From NCBI GenBank assembly GCA_029246705.1, contig JAQWMQ010000039.1:16274-80273 (forward strand): DNA of 64,000 nucleotides. The letters run 5' to 3'. Of this stretch, positions 43,349 through 51,318 are shown piece by piece; the first letter of the stretch is position 1, and every line of letters begins with the position of its first letter. This stretch comes from Phycisphaerales bacterium (GTDB lineage Bacteria > Planctomycetota > Phycisphaerae > Phycisphaerales > SM1A02). A program made the translations under genes and the position numbers. Below the pieces are notes generated by a model. It did no database searches. It was not told the DNA's origin and was given only the letters and a program-made list of their open reading frames with translations.

Positions 43349-43425
43349 CCTCCGGGGTACATCCTCCGGAGGGTCACCGCCTTCTACGGCTCCACGAGCA
43401 CCTTTCCGTGCTTGAGGAGCCGTAG
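43349..43425 (+). terminator. Two tandem hairpins after the secretin gene
   Basis: CCTCCGG/CCGGAGG (43349-43372) is followed by a long stem, CTACGGCTCC/GGAGCCGTAG (43384-43425), extended inward by GAGCAC/GTGCTT with a 6-nt loop. Only a weak T-rich stretch (TTGCTTCT) follows. They probably stop transcription before the STAS gene. Confidence 0.6.
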
Positions 43426-43449
43426 TTGCTTCTGAACGAATGATCTCGG

Positions 43450-43478
43450 TTGCGAATGCTCTGTTGTCCGCCTAGTCT
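43450..43478 (+). promoter_or_regulatory. Candidate promoter of the STAS/anti-sigma pair
   Basis: TTGCGA (43450-43455) and TAGTCT (43473-43478) are separated by 17 nt, the best -35/-10 pair seen in the window. A start site near 43486 would give a leader that contains GAGGAG, the ribosome binding site for the ATG at 43522. Confidence 0.45.
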
Positions 43479-43521
43479 CTTGCCACACCACGCAATGACC
43501 AACGAGGAGCGGAAGCACATT

Positions 43522-43881
43522 ATGGCTGCCCAGGCGTCACGTCTCAAAGTATCGAAGGTGGGTGCCGTCACCCAGGTCGAATTCGTCGATCGCAACATCC
43601 TCGACGAATCAAACATTCAGCAGATCGGCGAGGAGCTCGCCGCCGTCGTGGATGAAGTACCGACTCCGATGATCATGATTCGATTCGGCAATGTCCAACA
43701 CCTGTCCTCGGCCGCTCTCGGTGCGTTGATCACGATCAACAACCGGGTGAAAGGCAAGGAAGGCAAGCTGAGACTGGCCGAGATCGATCCTCAGATCCGT
43801 GAAGTCTTCAAGATCACGAAACTCGATCAGATCTTCCAGATCTTCGACGACGCCGATGAGGCAATGAGCAGTTTCGACTGA
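43522..43881 (+). CDS. STAS-domain anti-sigma factor antagonist
   Basis: A 119-residue single STAS domain, the usual size for SpoIIAA/RsbV-type antagonists. The conserved segment IMIRFGNVQHLSSAALGALI carries Ser62/Ser63 at the site phosphorylated by the partner kinase. In partner switching, the unphosphorylated form binds the anti-sigma kinase and frees a sigma factor. An HATPase gene of the matching type follows 58 nt later, but no sigma factor is adjacent. ATG 43522 is chosen over 43495 because GAGGAG lies 12 nt upstream and 43495 has no ribosome binding site. Confidence 0.85.
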   Translation: MAAQASRLKVSKVGAVTQVEFVDRNILDESNIQQIGEELAAVVDEVPTPMIMIRFGNVQHLSSAALGALITINNRVKGKEGKLRLAEIDPQIREVFKITKLDQIFQIFDDADEAMSSFD

Positions 43882-43939
43882 TTCGATCTGCCGGCGACGT
43901 CCTTCCTTGTCCTCCATCGAGCCCGAGGATCCATCCTTC

Positions 43940-44383
43940 ATGAATTCCACCGAGTCTGGTCGTTCCAGTGACTCGTTCGTCCGCAAGGTCGAGCTGTCAT
44001 TTGATCGTGCCCAGATCGAAGGTCTGCAGACGGAGGTTGCTCGTGAACTCTCCGCGCGCTCGTTCGATGATGGTGCTGCTTTCGCGGTACGGCTCGCCAT
44101 CGAAGAGGCGATCGTGAACGGCTTTCGGCACGGCAACGCGGGCGATCCCACCAAGACCGTCCAGTTCGAGTGCGAGATCAACCAGGACATGATCCGGGTC
44201 GATGTCGTCGATCAAGGACCCGGGTTCAACCCGGAAGGCGTGCCGGACCCGACCGATGAGGCGAACCTGGAAGTCCCTTCCGGCCGTGGCATCATGCTCA
44301 TGCGTGCCTACATGACCGAGGTCGACTACCTGCCTCCCGGCAACCGAGTCCGAATGGTCTACGAACGCACCGCCTCAAGCTGA
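43940..44383 (+). CDS. RsbW-like anti-sigma factor serine kinase (HATPase)
   Basis: A 147-residue GHKL ATPase domain of the RsbW/SpoIIAB type. The N box is EEAIVNGFRHGN (56-66), with G1 DQGPGF and G2 SGRGIMLMRAYM. Such proteins sequester a sigma factor or another partner, and phosphorylate the STAS antagonist encoded just upstream. The pair likely forms a regulatory switch whose output gene lies elsewhere. ATG 43940 has GAGGAT 10 nt upstream; an in-frame TTG at 43907 would add 11 residues. Its 3' end overlaps the convergent rsmA gene by 9 nt. Confidence 0.85.
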   Translation: MNSTESGRSSDSFVRKVELSFDRAQIEGLQTEVARELSARSFDDGAAFAVRLAIEEAIVNGFRHGNAGDPTKTVQFECEINQDMIRVDVVDQGPGFNPEGVPDPTDEANLEVPSGRGIMLMRAYMTEVDYLPPGNRVRMVYERTASS

Positions 44384-45187
44384 GTCGCGGTTCAACCGGT
44401 GCAACTCAACCATCTCTGAAACCGGGAGTTCCTCCGGACGCATGGTGGGCTCAACGCCTGCCGGAAAGTTCGCGTCGCGGCCAAGGATCGTTCCCAGCTG
44501 CTTCCTTCGGCGACTGAAGAGCCCGTGCAGGAAGGTGCCGAAGGCTTCAGGGTCCTCCACCAGAGGCTGTTCAAGCGGCAGGATCGAGACGATGGCGCTG
44601 TCGACCTTGGGCGCGGGCCAGAAGCAGCTCGGTGGCAGGATCGCGATTCGCTTCACCGTGGCCACGGCGCCGATGAACAGTGAAAGCGAGCCGTAGGCCT
44701 TGGATCCGGGTTGCGCGACCAGCCGATCCGCGACCTCCCGTTGGATCGTCACCCACTGCCCCAGACAGTCCCTTCGAGCCGCCAGCAGGCTCATCAGGGG
44801 GCTTGCCGCGCCATAGGGCAGGTTGGAGACGAGTTTGAAACCACGGCCTGAGAGGGCCTCCTCCACGGCTGTGGCCAGGGTTCGTTGGTCGGCGAGGCAG
44901 TCGTCCCTGATCAGGGTGATCCGGTCTCCAAGCCGGTCCTCGAGAATGCCGGCAAGATCCCGATCGAGCTCGCAGGCGATCACTTCGCATCCTCGCTCCA
45001 GGAGTGCTTCCGTGAGCGTGCCCGTTCCGGGCCCGACTTCGAGCACCAGGTCGCCCGGGCCCACCCCGGCGGCCTCGAGCAGCCGGCGCAGTTGATTCTG
45101 GTCGTGCAGGAAATTCTGTCCGAGTGACTTCTTCGGGCGCAGCCCCCGTTCGGCCAGGATCGTTCGAATCTCGCTCAGGGTCTGCAT
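44375..45187 (-). CDS. rsmA: 16S rRNA (adenine-1518/1519-N6)-dimethyltransferase
   Basis: A 270-residue methyltransferase (KsgA) that dimethylates two adenines in helix 45 of 16S rRNA. Family motifs are KKSLGQNFLHD at the N-terminus, SAM-binding LEVGPGTGTLTEAL, the catalytic NLPYGAASP, and FWPAPKVDSAIV. Length is normal. It is the last gene of a minus-strand run and starts 2 nt after the upstream DUF4139-like gene, indicating cotranscription. Confidence 0.95.
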   Translation of the reverse strand: MQTLSEIRTILAERGLRPKKSLGQNFLHDQNQLRRLLEAAGVGPGDLVLEVGPGTGTLTEALLERGCEVIACELDRDLAGILEDRLGDRITLIRDDCLADQRTLATAVEEALSGRGFKLVSNLPYGAASPLMSLLAARRDCLGQWVTIQREVADRLVAQPGSKAYGSLSLFIGAVATVKRIAILPPSCFWPAPKVDSAIVSILPLEQPLVEDPEAFGTFLHGLFSRRRKQLGTILGRDANFPAGVEPTMRPEELPVSEMVELHRLNRDSA

Positions 45188-45189
45188 GA

Positions 45190-46761
45190 CTACCAGCTGT
45201 AACGAACGACGTAGTTGATCGTCTTCTTGCCTTCAGCGGGGACATCGACGGTCCACTGCACGACCCTGGCGTTGATCTTCTCGAACGGATCGGAGGTCTC
45301 GATCTTCCAGTTGCGCCAGCGGTAGAGCGGTTCCCTGACCACCACGGTCTGGGCGACGTCCTTCTGGTTGCGAATCTCGATCGACCAGGTCTCGGCCATG
45401 GTCTTCGCCTTGGTGTCGACCTTGAAGTCGACCTGGGTTCGTTCGCCGACCACGTCGAAGGCGTTGCCCGCCTTCACGCGAATGGTTTCGTTGCGTGGGG
45501 TGTGGTCGACCGTGTCTTCACCGATGAACTCCAACGAGCCATCGTTGGGGTTGGCCATGTAGAGCCTCATCCGGCCGGCGGGCATCGGAATGCCCAGGCC
45601 GTTGTCCTTCTTGTTCTCCACTTCGATGAAGACCTCGACGTCCTTGCTGCTGCTGACGCCGTAGCCGTTGTTGGTGACCGGTTGGTTGCCCCAGCCTCCG
45701 TTCATCATGCCCGGGGCGCCCTGGTACAGCAGCTCCTTCTTGATCTTGAAGCCTCGAACCGGCGGAAACAGGGTCAGCTGCTGGGTGCCGTTCATCTTGA
45801 CGTCGGTACGCCGGGGCAGCGTGTAGAGGTGGTACTCGAAGAAGGACTCCTCCTTGAAGCCCGCCGCTGTGGGCGGTACGTCGGCCATTTCCATGGCGCG
45901 CATGCCGCCGCTTCGTCCGTACTTGGGTTGGATCTTCTGGACTTCCCCGGCGACCAGCTTCAGGCGGGCATTCTCGTAGGACGCGCCCGAGAGGTTCATG
46001 AGCGTGACCCAGGCGGTCATGTTCGCGGTGTTGGAGTTCGCATCAAGGGTGAGGTTGTAGTCGGCGCGCCAGGTCAGCCCGGCGGTCTGGTAGCTGGTCT
46101 CGATCTCGTGCATGCCGCCCTTGGGTGCATCGAGCTTCCAGACCAGGGTGGGGCGGGTGATGAGACCTCCGGGGAGTTGTCCCATCGAGATCCGTGCATC
46201 ATCGGTCGAGACGATCTGGATCCCCGTCTTGTTCTTCAGGACGGCTTGTCCGCCCATGGACGACAGCAGCGTTCCAGTCACTTCCTGGTTGGTCGCATCC
46301 CAGCGAAGGGTGACCTCCCGGTCGATGTACTTCTTCAAGAGCTTCTGGGGACTGACCAGGTCGAATTCGAAGTTCTGCTCGAGGACCCTGGTGCCCTTCG
46401 AGGTCCGATCGATGAAGCCGACCGTGGTGGGGTCGATCTGCGAAGCGACGTCGGTGAACCGGATGTCACTGATCCCCTTGGGCACCTCGATCCGCCGTGT
46501 GTCTCGAACCACGCCGAAGCCCGGGATCGAGAGGACCCGCCAGGGGTCGACGTTGCCGTTGTTCTGCAGGAGAAACTGCTTCGGGTCGAAGCCTGCGGGG
46601 TCGGCCGTCGAGTAGACCGTCAGCGAAGGCCCGGCCGGGTCCTGGTCCGCGGTGGTGGTTTCCGCGCCAGCAGCCGGTGATCCGAGCAGCAGGCCGGCGC
46701 CAAGCAGGGCAAGAGCGGGTAACCGGTGGTTTGCGGTGGGGTCGAGCCAGGTGATGGTCAT
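45190..46761 (-). CDS. Secreted DUF4139-like protein
   Basis: A 523-residue exported protein with a signal peptide ending near AAGA (about 33). The sequence has the hallmarks of the DUF4139 family: TAGLTWRADYNLTLDANSNT, LMNLSGASYENARLKLVAGE, and a C-terminal beta-rich domain ending in VPAEGKKTINYVVRYSW. The function of the family is unknown. An N-terminal part (40-230) has LLSSMGGQAVLKNKTGIQIV, typical of the same proteins. The ATG at 46761 is preferred because it begins the signal peptide and has GGAG 11 nt upstream; the frame stays open to 46917 without support. It lies 2 nt upstream of rsmA. Confidence 0.75.
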   Translation of the reverse strand: MTITWLDPTANHRLPALALLGAGLLLGSPAAGAETTTADQDPAGPSLTVYSTADPAGFDPKQFLLQNNGNVDPWRVLSIPGFGVVRDTRRIEVPKGISDIRFTDVASQIDPTTVGFIDRTSKGTRVLEQNFEFDLVSPQKLLKKYIDREVTLRWDATNQEVTGTLLSSMGGQAVLKNKTGIQIVSTDDARISMGQLPGGLITRPTLVWKLDAPKGGMHEIETSYQTAGLTWRADYNLTLDANSNTANMTAWVTLMNLSGASYENARLKLVAGEVQKIQPKYGRSGGMRAMEMADVPPTAAGFKEESFFEYHLYTLPRRTDVKMNGTQQLTLFPPVRGFKIKKELLYQGAPGMMNGGWGNQPVTNNGYGVSSSKDVEVFIEVENKKDNGLGIPMPAGRMRLYMANPNDGSLEFIGEDTVDHTPRNETIRVKAGNAFDVVGERTQVDFKVDTKAKTMAETWSIEIRNQKDVAQTVVVREPLYRWRNWKIETSDPFEKINARVVQWTVDVPAEGKKTINYVVRYSW

Positions 46762-46867
46762 GGGTGTCGTCTCCAGTGAGGGGGGGCAAGCAGGTCGAGT
46801 CATTCCGACAACGGATGGCCGTCGAAAGTGAGCTGTCCACCAGTCATGTCGAATGCGGCGAAAACGA

Positions 46868-47167
46868 TCAGAACCAGTCCTTCTGACCAACCATGTAGAG
46901 TCGGTAGAACTCCTCATCGGACTTGGTCAGGTAGATGATGCCTTCGATCAGGGTCAGGACATTGAAGATCACCAAGCCTACGCCACAGGTTCCGATCGAC
47001 ACCAGCAGGGTGATGAGGCCGGCCCGATCGAAGCCGAGCATGAACTTGGGAATGCCGATCCAACCCGTCCCCGTCATGAAGAGAATGATCGACAGGATCC
47101 CGACGGCCATCTTCTTGCTGTGCGCCACCTGTTGGTTGTAGGGCGGTGGGGAAAATGAATCGACCAT
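46868..47167 (-). CDS. Small TM2-like two-helix membrane protein
   Basis: A 99-residue protein with a short Pro-rich N-terminus, two membrane helices (about 20-38 and 50-75) joined by GIPKFMLGFDRAG, and a polar C-terminus. This matches the TM2 domain, whose connecting loop resembles a degenerate DRF motif. The function of bacterial TM2 proteins is unknown. The second of two close ATGs (47167) is preferred because AGGA lies 8 nt before it and only 2 nt before the ATG at 47173. It sits 79 nt downstream of rny on the same strand. Confidence 0.75.
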   Translation of the reverse strand: MVDSFSPPPYNQQVAHSKKMAVGILSIILFMTGTGWIGIPKFMLGFDRAGLITLLVSIGTCGVGLVIFNVLTLIEGIIYLTKSDEEFYRLYMVGQKDWF

Positions 47168-47246
47168 GGTCATGTTCCTGAATCAACTGGGCGGGAAGTT
47201 GCTTCCTGCGGTCTTCGGGTACTGCCTTGTTCGAGGATAACACGGC

Positions 47247-48884
47247 TCAGCGGGCCGAGGCTTCCGCACGGATCTCCCGAAGGACGGTGACCTTGATCTC
47301 GCCGGGAAAGGTCATTTCCTCCTCGACGCGCTTGGCGATGTCCTTGGCGATGGCGAAGGTGGTGTCGTCGTCGGCCTTGCGGGCATCGACGATCACCCGG
47401 ACCTCGCGACCGGCCTGGACCGCGAAGGCCTCGTCAACCGGTTCGAACGCGGTCGCGATCGCTTCAAGCTGTTCCAGTCGTTTGACATAGAGTTCCATCG
47501 ACTCGCGCCGTGCCCCGGGTCGTGCGCCGGAGATCGCATCAGCGGCCATGACGATCGGGGTGTAGGGGGTGGTCGAGGGAATATCGTTGTGGTGGCCGCC
47601 GATCGCGTTCAGGACCGCCTCGGACTTCTCACCGAACTTCTTGGCGAACTCCATGCCGATGGCCGGGTGCCCGCCTTCGATCTCGTGGTCCATGGCCTTG
47701 CCGATGTCGTGGAGGAACCCGCAGCGACGCGCCACCTGGCCGTCGAGACCCAGTTGGTCGGCGATGATCTGTGACAGGAAGGCGACTTCCACGGAGTGGC
47801 GCAGCACGTTCTGTCCGTAGCTGGTCCTGAAGTGCAGCTTGCCCATGGCCTCGACGATCTTGCCGTGCAGGCCGCGGATGTTGGCTTCCACGATCGCATC
47901 GCTGCCGGCCTTCTTGATGCGTTCGTCGACATCGCGCTTGGTCTGGAGCACCAGGTCCTCCACCCGGGAGGGATGGACCCGGCCGTCTGCCACCAGCCTC
48001 TGGAGTGATTCCGCGGCGATCGTCCGGCGAATCGGATCGAAGCAGGAGACGCTGATCACCCCGGGCGTGTCGTCCACCAGGATGTCGGCACCGGTTGCGC
48101 GTTCGATGGCACGAATGTTCCGTCCTTCGCGCCCGATGATCCGACCCTTCATGTCGTCGGAGGGGATCTTGACCGTTCGCACCGTCGATTCGGAGACGTT
48201 CTCCGAGGCGTAGCGCTGGATCGCCATCAGGGTGATTTCCTGCGCTTCGGATCGAGCCTTGTTCTCGGCTTCCTCGAGAATGGTCCGGGTGAGGTGGTTG
48301 CCCTCGTGGGCACATTCCTCGCGGATCTGGACCATGTAGGCCTCGACCGCATCCTCACGTGAGAGCTCGGCGACCGTCGACAGTCGCTCCGTGAGCTCTT
48401 CGCGACGCTGGGTGACTTCCGCTTCGACGGTTTCGGCGCGTTCAAGAGCCTGTCGGCTCTTCTGATCCCTGGATTCGAGCTTCGATTCCCGGCGCTCGAT
48501 CTGTTCGAATCGCTTGTCGAGGGTTTCCTCGCGCTTGCTTGCTCGTTCCTGGCTCTTCTTGAGTTCAGCCAGGGACTCAGAGACTTCCTGGTCGACGCGT
48601 TCCCGCTGCTCCTTGGCTTTCTTCTCCGCCTCGAGTTCGATCTTCTGGGCCTTGGCTTCCGCTTCGCGCCTGGCGCTCTCCAGGATGCCTTCGGCTTCGG
48701 TCCTGGCACTGGACAGGCTTCTCTTGGTCAGGATGGTGTGTGCCGTTGCACCCGCCAGAAGGCCGAAGATCAGCCCAACCAGGATCAGGATGACGTCCCA
48801 GGGACCTTGGATATCCAGTCCGCTCGACTGGACGGTGCCTGCTTCAAGTGCAGTCGTAAGCTGAGTTACGAGGTTGTGAGTCAT
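47247..48884 (-). CDS. rny: Ribonuclease Y
   Basis: A 545-residue membrane-anchored endoribonuclease that starts mRNA decay. Order: N-terminal helix (about 30-50), a long coiled coil (about 55-195), a KH domain with MKGRIIGREGRNIRAIE (about 245-300), an HD metal-dependent phosphohydrolase domain with GFLHDIGKAMDHE (about 355-450), and the conserved C-terminus GEIKVTVLREIRAEASAR. It has about 25 more residues before the helix than the Bacillus enzyme. It opens a minus-strand gene run and has a 574-nt non-coding region upstream. Confidence 0.95.
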   Translation of the reverse strand: MTHNLVTQLTTALEAGTVQSSGLDIQGPWDVILILVGLIFGLLAGATAHTILTKRSLSSARTEAEGILESARREAEAKAQKIELEAEKKAKEQRERVDQEVSESLAELKKSQERASKREETLDKRFEQIERRESKLESRDQKSRQALERAETVEAEVTQRREELTERLSTVAELSREDAVEAYMVQIREECAHEGNHLTRTILEEAENKARSEAQEITLMAIQRYASENVSESTVRTVKIPSDDMKGRIIGREGRNIRAIERATGADILVDDTPGVISVSCFDPIRRTIAAESLQRLVADGRVHPSRVEDLVLQTKRDVDERIKKAGSDAIVEANIRGLHGKIVEAMGKLHFRTSYGQNVLRHSVEVAFLSQIIADQLGLDGQVARRCGFLHDIGKAMDHEIEGGHPAIGMEFAKKFGEKSEAVLNAIGGHHNDIPSTTPYTPIVMAADAISGARPGARRESMELYVKRLEQLEAIATAFEPVDEAFAVQAGREVRVIVDARKADDDTTFAIAKDIAKRVEEEMTFPGEIKVTVLREIRAEASAR

Positions 48885-49458
48885 GATTCAGCCCCAATCA
48901 GGTGTCGAGTGCCGCTGACAGCCCGCGGCACGTTGATGCCGGTCGGGAGGGGGGCGTGGAGGAAGAAACCTGGATTCGACTACCGAGAAGGCGGGAGATC
49001 GCCGGTTCGGTCGGCTTTCCGATCTCGAGATGATCGGATTTCAGCACTGCCTGTGAACAGAGAGGCAGAAAATGGGTCCAGCGCTGAGGAGGGGCTCCGT
49101 TTGGTGGGTATGAACCGAATTCGTGGTCTATCGGTCCGGGGTGCCTGTCGTGCCTGTTACATCGAAAACGGGATAGCTTCGAGTCAATCTATCCAGCGCT
49201 GCTTTGGACGTGCCGAGGTCGGCATCAAGTCCCCAGCACTGTCGGCAAGCGGTTGCTCCGTCTCGCCGAATGATCGGTCCACAGCCTTGTTCCGGCCGGT
49301 AGATACCGTAAGTTCCCTTTAGCTCCGATCCTGGGGCTTCAGGGTATGAACACTTCAGGGTACGCCTCGGCCTTCGGGGCTGTCAAGGGTAGGATGCCCT
49401 TACCCGCCAACAGGCATTGGCACCACGCACCAATGCCTCAAGAACAAGGTCTCGATCC
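48885..49458. other. 574-nt non-coding gap between divergent genes, with repeated CAGCRCTG sites
   Basis: No gene is credible here. CAGCACTG or CAGCGCTG occurs four times on the plus strand (49042-49049, 49079-49086, 49194-49201, 49234-49241), the middle two within TCCAGCGCTG. Hairpins include TCCGATC/GATCGGA (49018-49038), CTGCCT/AGGCAG (49048-49069), GGATAG/CTATCC (49171-49194) and AGGCATTGG/CCAATGCCT (49412-49438). It may hold operators for rny and the permease gene, or an unrecognised structured RNA. No tRNA, 6S, SRP or tmRNA signature was seen. Confidence 0.4.
49412..49438 (+). promoter_or_regulatory. Perfect 9-bp hairpin in the leader of the ABC-2 permease gene
   Basis: AGGCATTGG and CCAATGCCT pair around a 9-nt loop, ending 20 nt before the ATG at 49459. 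It could be an operator or a leader RNA element; no T tract follows. Confidence 0.4.
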
Positions 49459-51279
49459 ATGCCAGCCATCCTCGACTGGGTCCTCCGGCTCGGGCCCACC
49501 AATCCCATCAGCACACGTCTTGTTCAGACCGGATCGCGACGTGTACGCCATCTGACGATCCGCAGCGCCTATCTCGGGGCGCTCATGGTGGTGCTGCTCT
49601 TCGGCCTGCTCGGCGATACCGGCACCTTGCGGGAGATGGCTCAGCGCGGTGCTGCCGCCTTCACCATCATCAGTTTCGGCCAGGTCCTGCTCATCTGCCT
49701 GCTCACGCCGGTCTTCATGGCCGGGGCGATCGCCCAGGAAGCCAATGCCCAGACCTGGGACATCCTGCTGACCTCCCCGTTGAATTCCCTCCAGGTGGTG
49801 CTCGGAAATCTCTTCGGTCGACTCTTCTTCATCATCGCGCTGCTCCTGTCCACCCTGCCGGTCTTCGCGGTCACCCAGTTCTTCGGTGGTGTTCCCGGAG
49901 AGGCGATATTCGATTCCTTCGCCATCTCCGGCTGCAGTGCACTCATCGTCGCCGCGATCGCCATCACGCTCAGCGTCACCCGTACCGCGGGGCGTCGAGC
50001 GGTCTTCATCTTCTATATCTCGGTGGTCCTCTACCTCTTCGTCACCTGGGCGCTGGACAGCCTGTTTCGAACGCCGATTTCGCCGGGGTCTGCCGCGCAA
50101 GGCACGACCCTGCTGACGCCTTTGAATCCCTTCCTTGCGATGGAATCCCTCCTCCTCTCGAATTCCTACGTGCCACTGATCGATTCGCAGGCTTCATGGT
50201 TCAAGCAGCTGTGGTTCGGTCATCCCCTGGCCGTCTACTGCTGGCTCTGCGTGTTGTTGAGCCTCATGTTGGTCGGACTCTCGACCGTGCGGTTGCGCGT
50301 GATCGGTTCCCGGTCCTCGGTCGGGTCGCGTCTGGGCAGGATCTTCAAGAAGACGGAGTCCGGAGCGCGAGCGCCTCGTCGAGTCGGTCACAACCCGATT
50401 GCCTGGTGGGAGCATGATGGGCGCGGTCGCACCCTCACCGCCGTGATCAGTCGCTGGAGTTTCTTCGCCATCGGAATCACCGCGGCGGTCGTGCTCCTGC
50501 TGCTCTACGCGCAGGCCTCGATCTCGGTGCAGACCTTGCGAGTCTCCTTCCTGACCCTGCTTGCAGCAGAGACCGTGGTCATCATGCTCACGGCACTCAA
50601 TCTCAGCGCAACCGCCGTCAGCCGCGAACGCGAGGACGGCACGCTGGATTTGATCCTGACCACGCCGATACAACCGGGTCCCTACCTGGCCGGCAAGTTG
50701 AAGGGGCTGATCCAGAACCTTCTTCCCATGATCCTGGTGCCGTCGATCTCCCTCGGGCTTGCGGCACTCTTCGTCTTGATCGGCGGCTTCGGTCAACCGA
50801 CCTCCGTGCTCACGATGATCAACACCAACAACGTCATGCTTCCGATCGTCCTCCCCGAATCGGCACTGGTATTCCCGTTCCTGTTGACCGGTTTCACCGC
50901 CTTCTGCGTGATGGTGGGCCTGCACTGGTCGATCAAGAGTCGAGGGACCATCGGCTCGATCACGGCCTCGGTTGCGGTGGTCTTCCTGGTGGGCGGCGTG
51001 CTCGGCATCTGTGGCGTCACCAGCGGCAGGGAGATCGACGTGGTCGGGGGATTCCTGTCGGCCCTGAGCCCGATCAATCTCCTGCTTGCATGCTTCGAAC
51101 CCGGGGAGTTCCTGAACGGAAGCCTCGAGAGTGGCAATGAATCAGCATCACGAATATCCCTCGTGATCGGCGGCGCGGTGGCATCCTTCTGCTACATCGC
51201 GGTTGTCTTCGGCATGCACAGTTCGATGAAGCGCAGCTTCATGATGTCGGTTCGACGACTTGCCGGCACCGGCAACTGA
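49459..51279 (+). CDS. ABC-2 type transporter permease (orphan)
   Basis: A 606-residue polytopic membrane protein with two similar halves of about six helices each (about 30-270 and 335-600). The halves have similar segments: NAQTWDILLTSPLNSLQVVL in the first, REDGTLDLILTTPIQPGPYL in the second. This is the ABC-2 permease fold, in which such loops contact the ATPase; a fused tandem is unusual. Substrates of the family include polysaccharides, lipids and drugs. No ATPase gene adjoins it, so it depends on a partner elsewhere. The ATG at 49459 is chosen because the conserved N-terminal motif LRLGPTNPI begins right after it; an in-frame TTG at 49417 lies inside a hairpin. It is convergent with the cytochrome gene. 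Confidence 0.8.
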   Translation: MPAILDWVLRLGPTNPISTRLVQTGSRRVRHLTIRSAYLGALMVVLLFGLLGDTGTLREMAQRGAAAFTIISFGQVLLICLLTPVFMAGAIAQEANAQTWDILLTSPLNSLQVVLGNLFGRLFFIIALLLSTLPVFAVTQFFGGVPGEAIFDSFAISGCSALIVAAIAITLSVTRTAGRRAVFIFYISVVLYLFVTWALDSLFRTPISPGSAAQGTTLLTPLNPFLAMESLLLSNSYVPLIDSQASWFKQLWFGHPLAVYCWLCVLLSLMLVGLSTVRLRVIGSRSSVGSRLGRIFKKTESGARAPRRVGHNPIAWWEHDGRGRTLTAVISRWSFFAIGITAAVVLLLLYAQASISVQTLRVSFLTLLAAETVVIMLTALNLSATAVSREREDGTLDLILTTPIQPGPYLAGKLKGLIQNLLPMILVPSISLGLAALFVLIGGFGQPTSVLTMINTNNVMLPIVLPESALVFPFLLTGFTAFCVMVGLHWSIKSRGTIGSITASVAVVFLVGGVLGICGVTSGREIDVVGGFLSALSPINLLLACFEPGEFLNGSLESGNESASRISLVIGGAVASFCYIAVVFGMHSSMKRSFMMSVRRLAGTGN

Positions 51280-51318
51280 TCAGGCTCGAACCGCTGTCGC
51301 CTTGTCGAGGAAGTGTTT

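Noticed and set aside
48885..49458. 6S RNA, SRP RNA, tmRNA or tRNA in the long gap
   Set aside because: No closing stem with a central bubble, no GGAAG-type SRP loop, no tRNA-like acceptor and T arm; the TTCGACT at 48977-48983 lacks a T stem.
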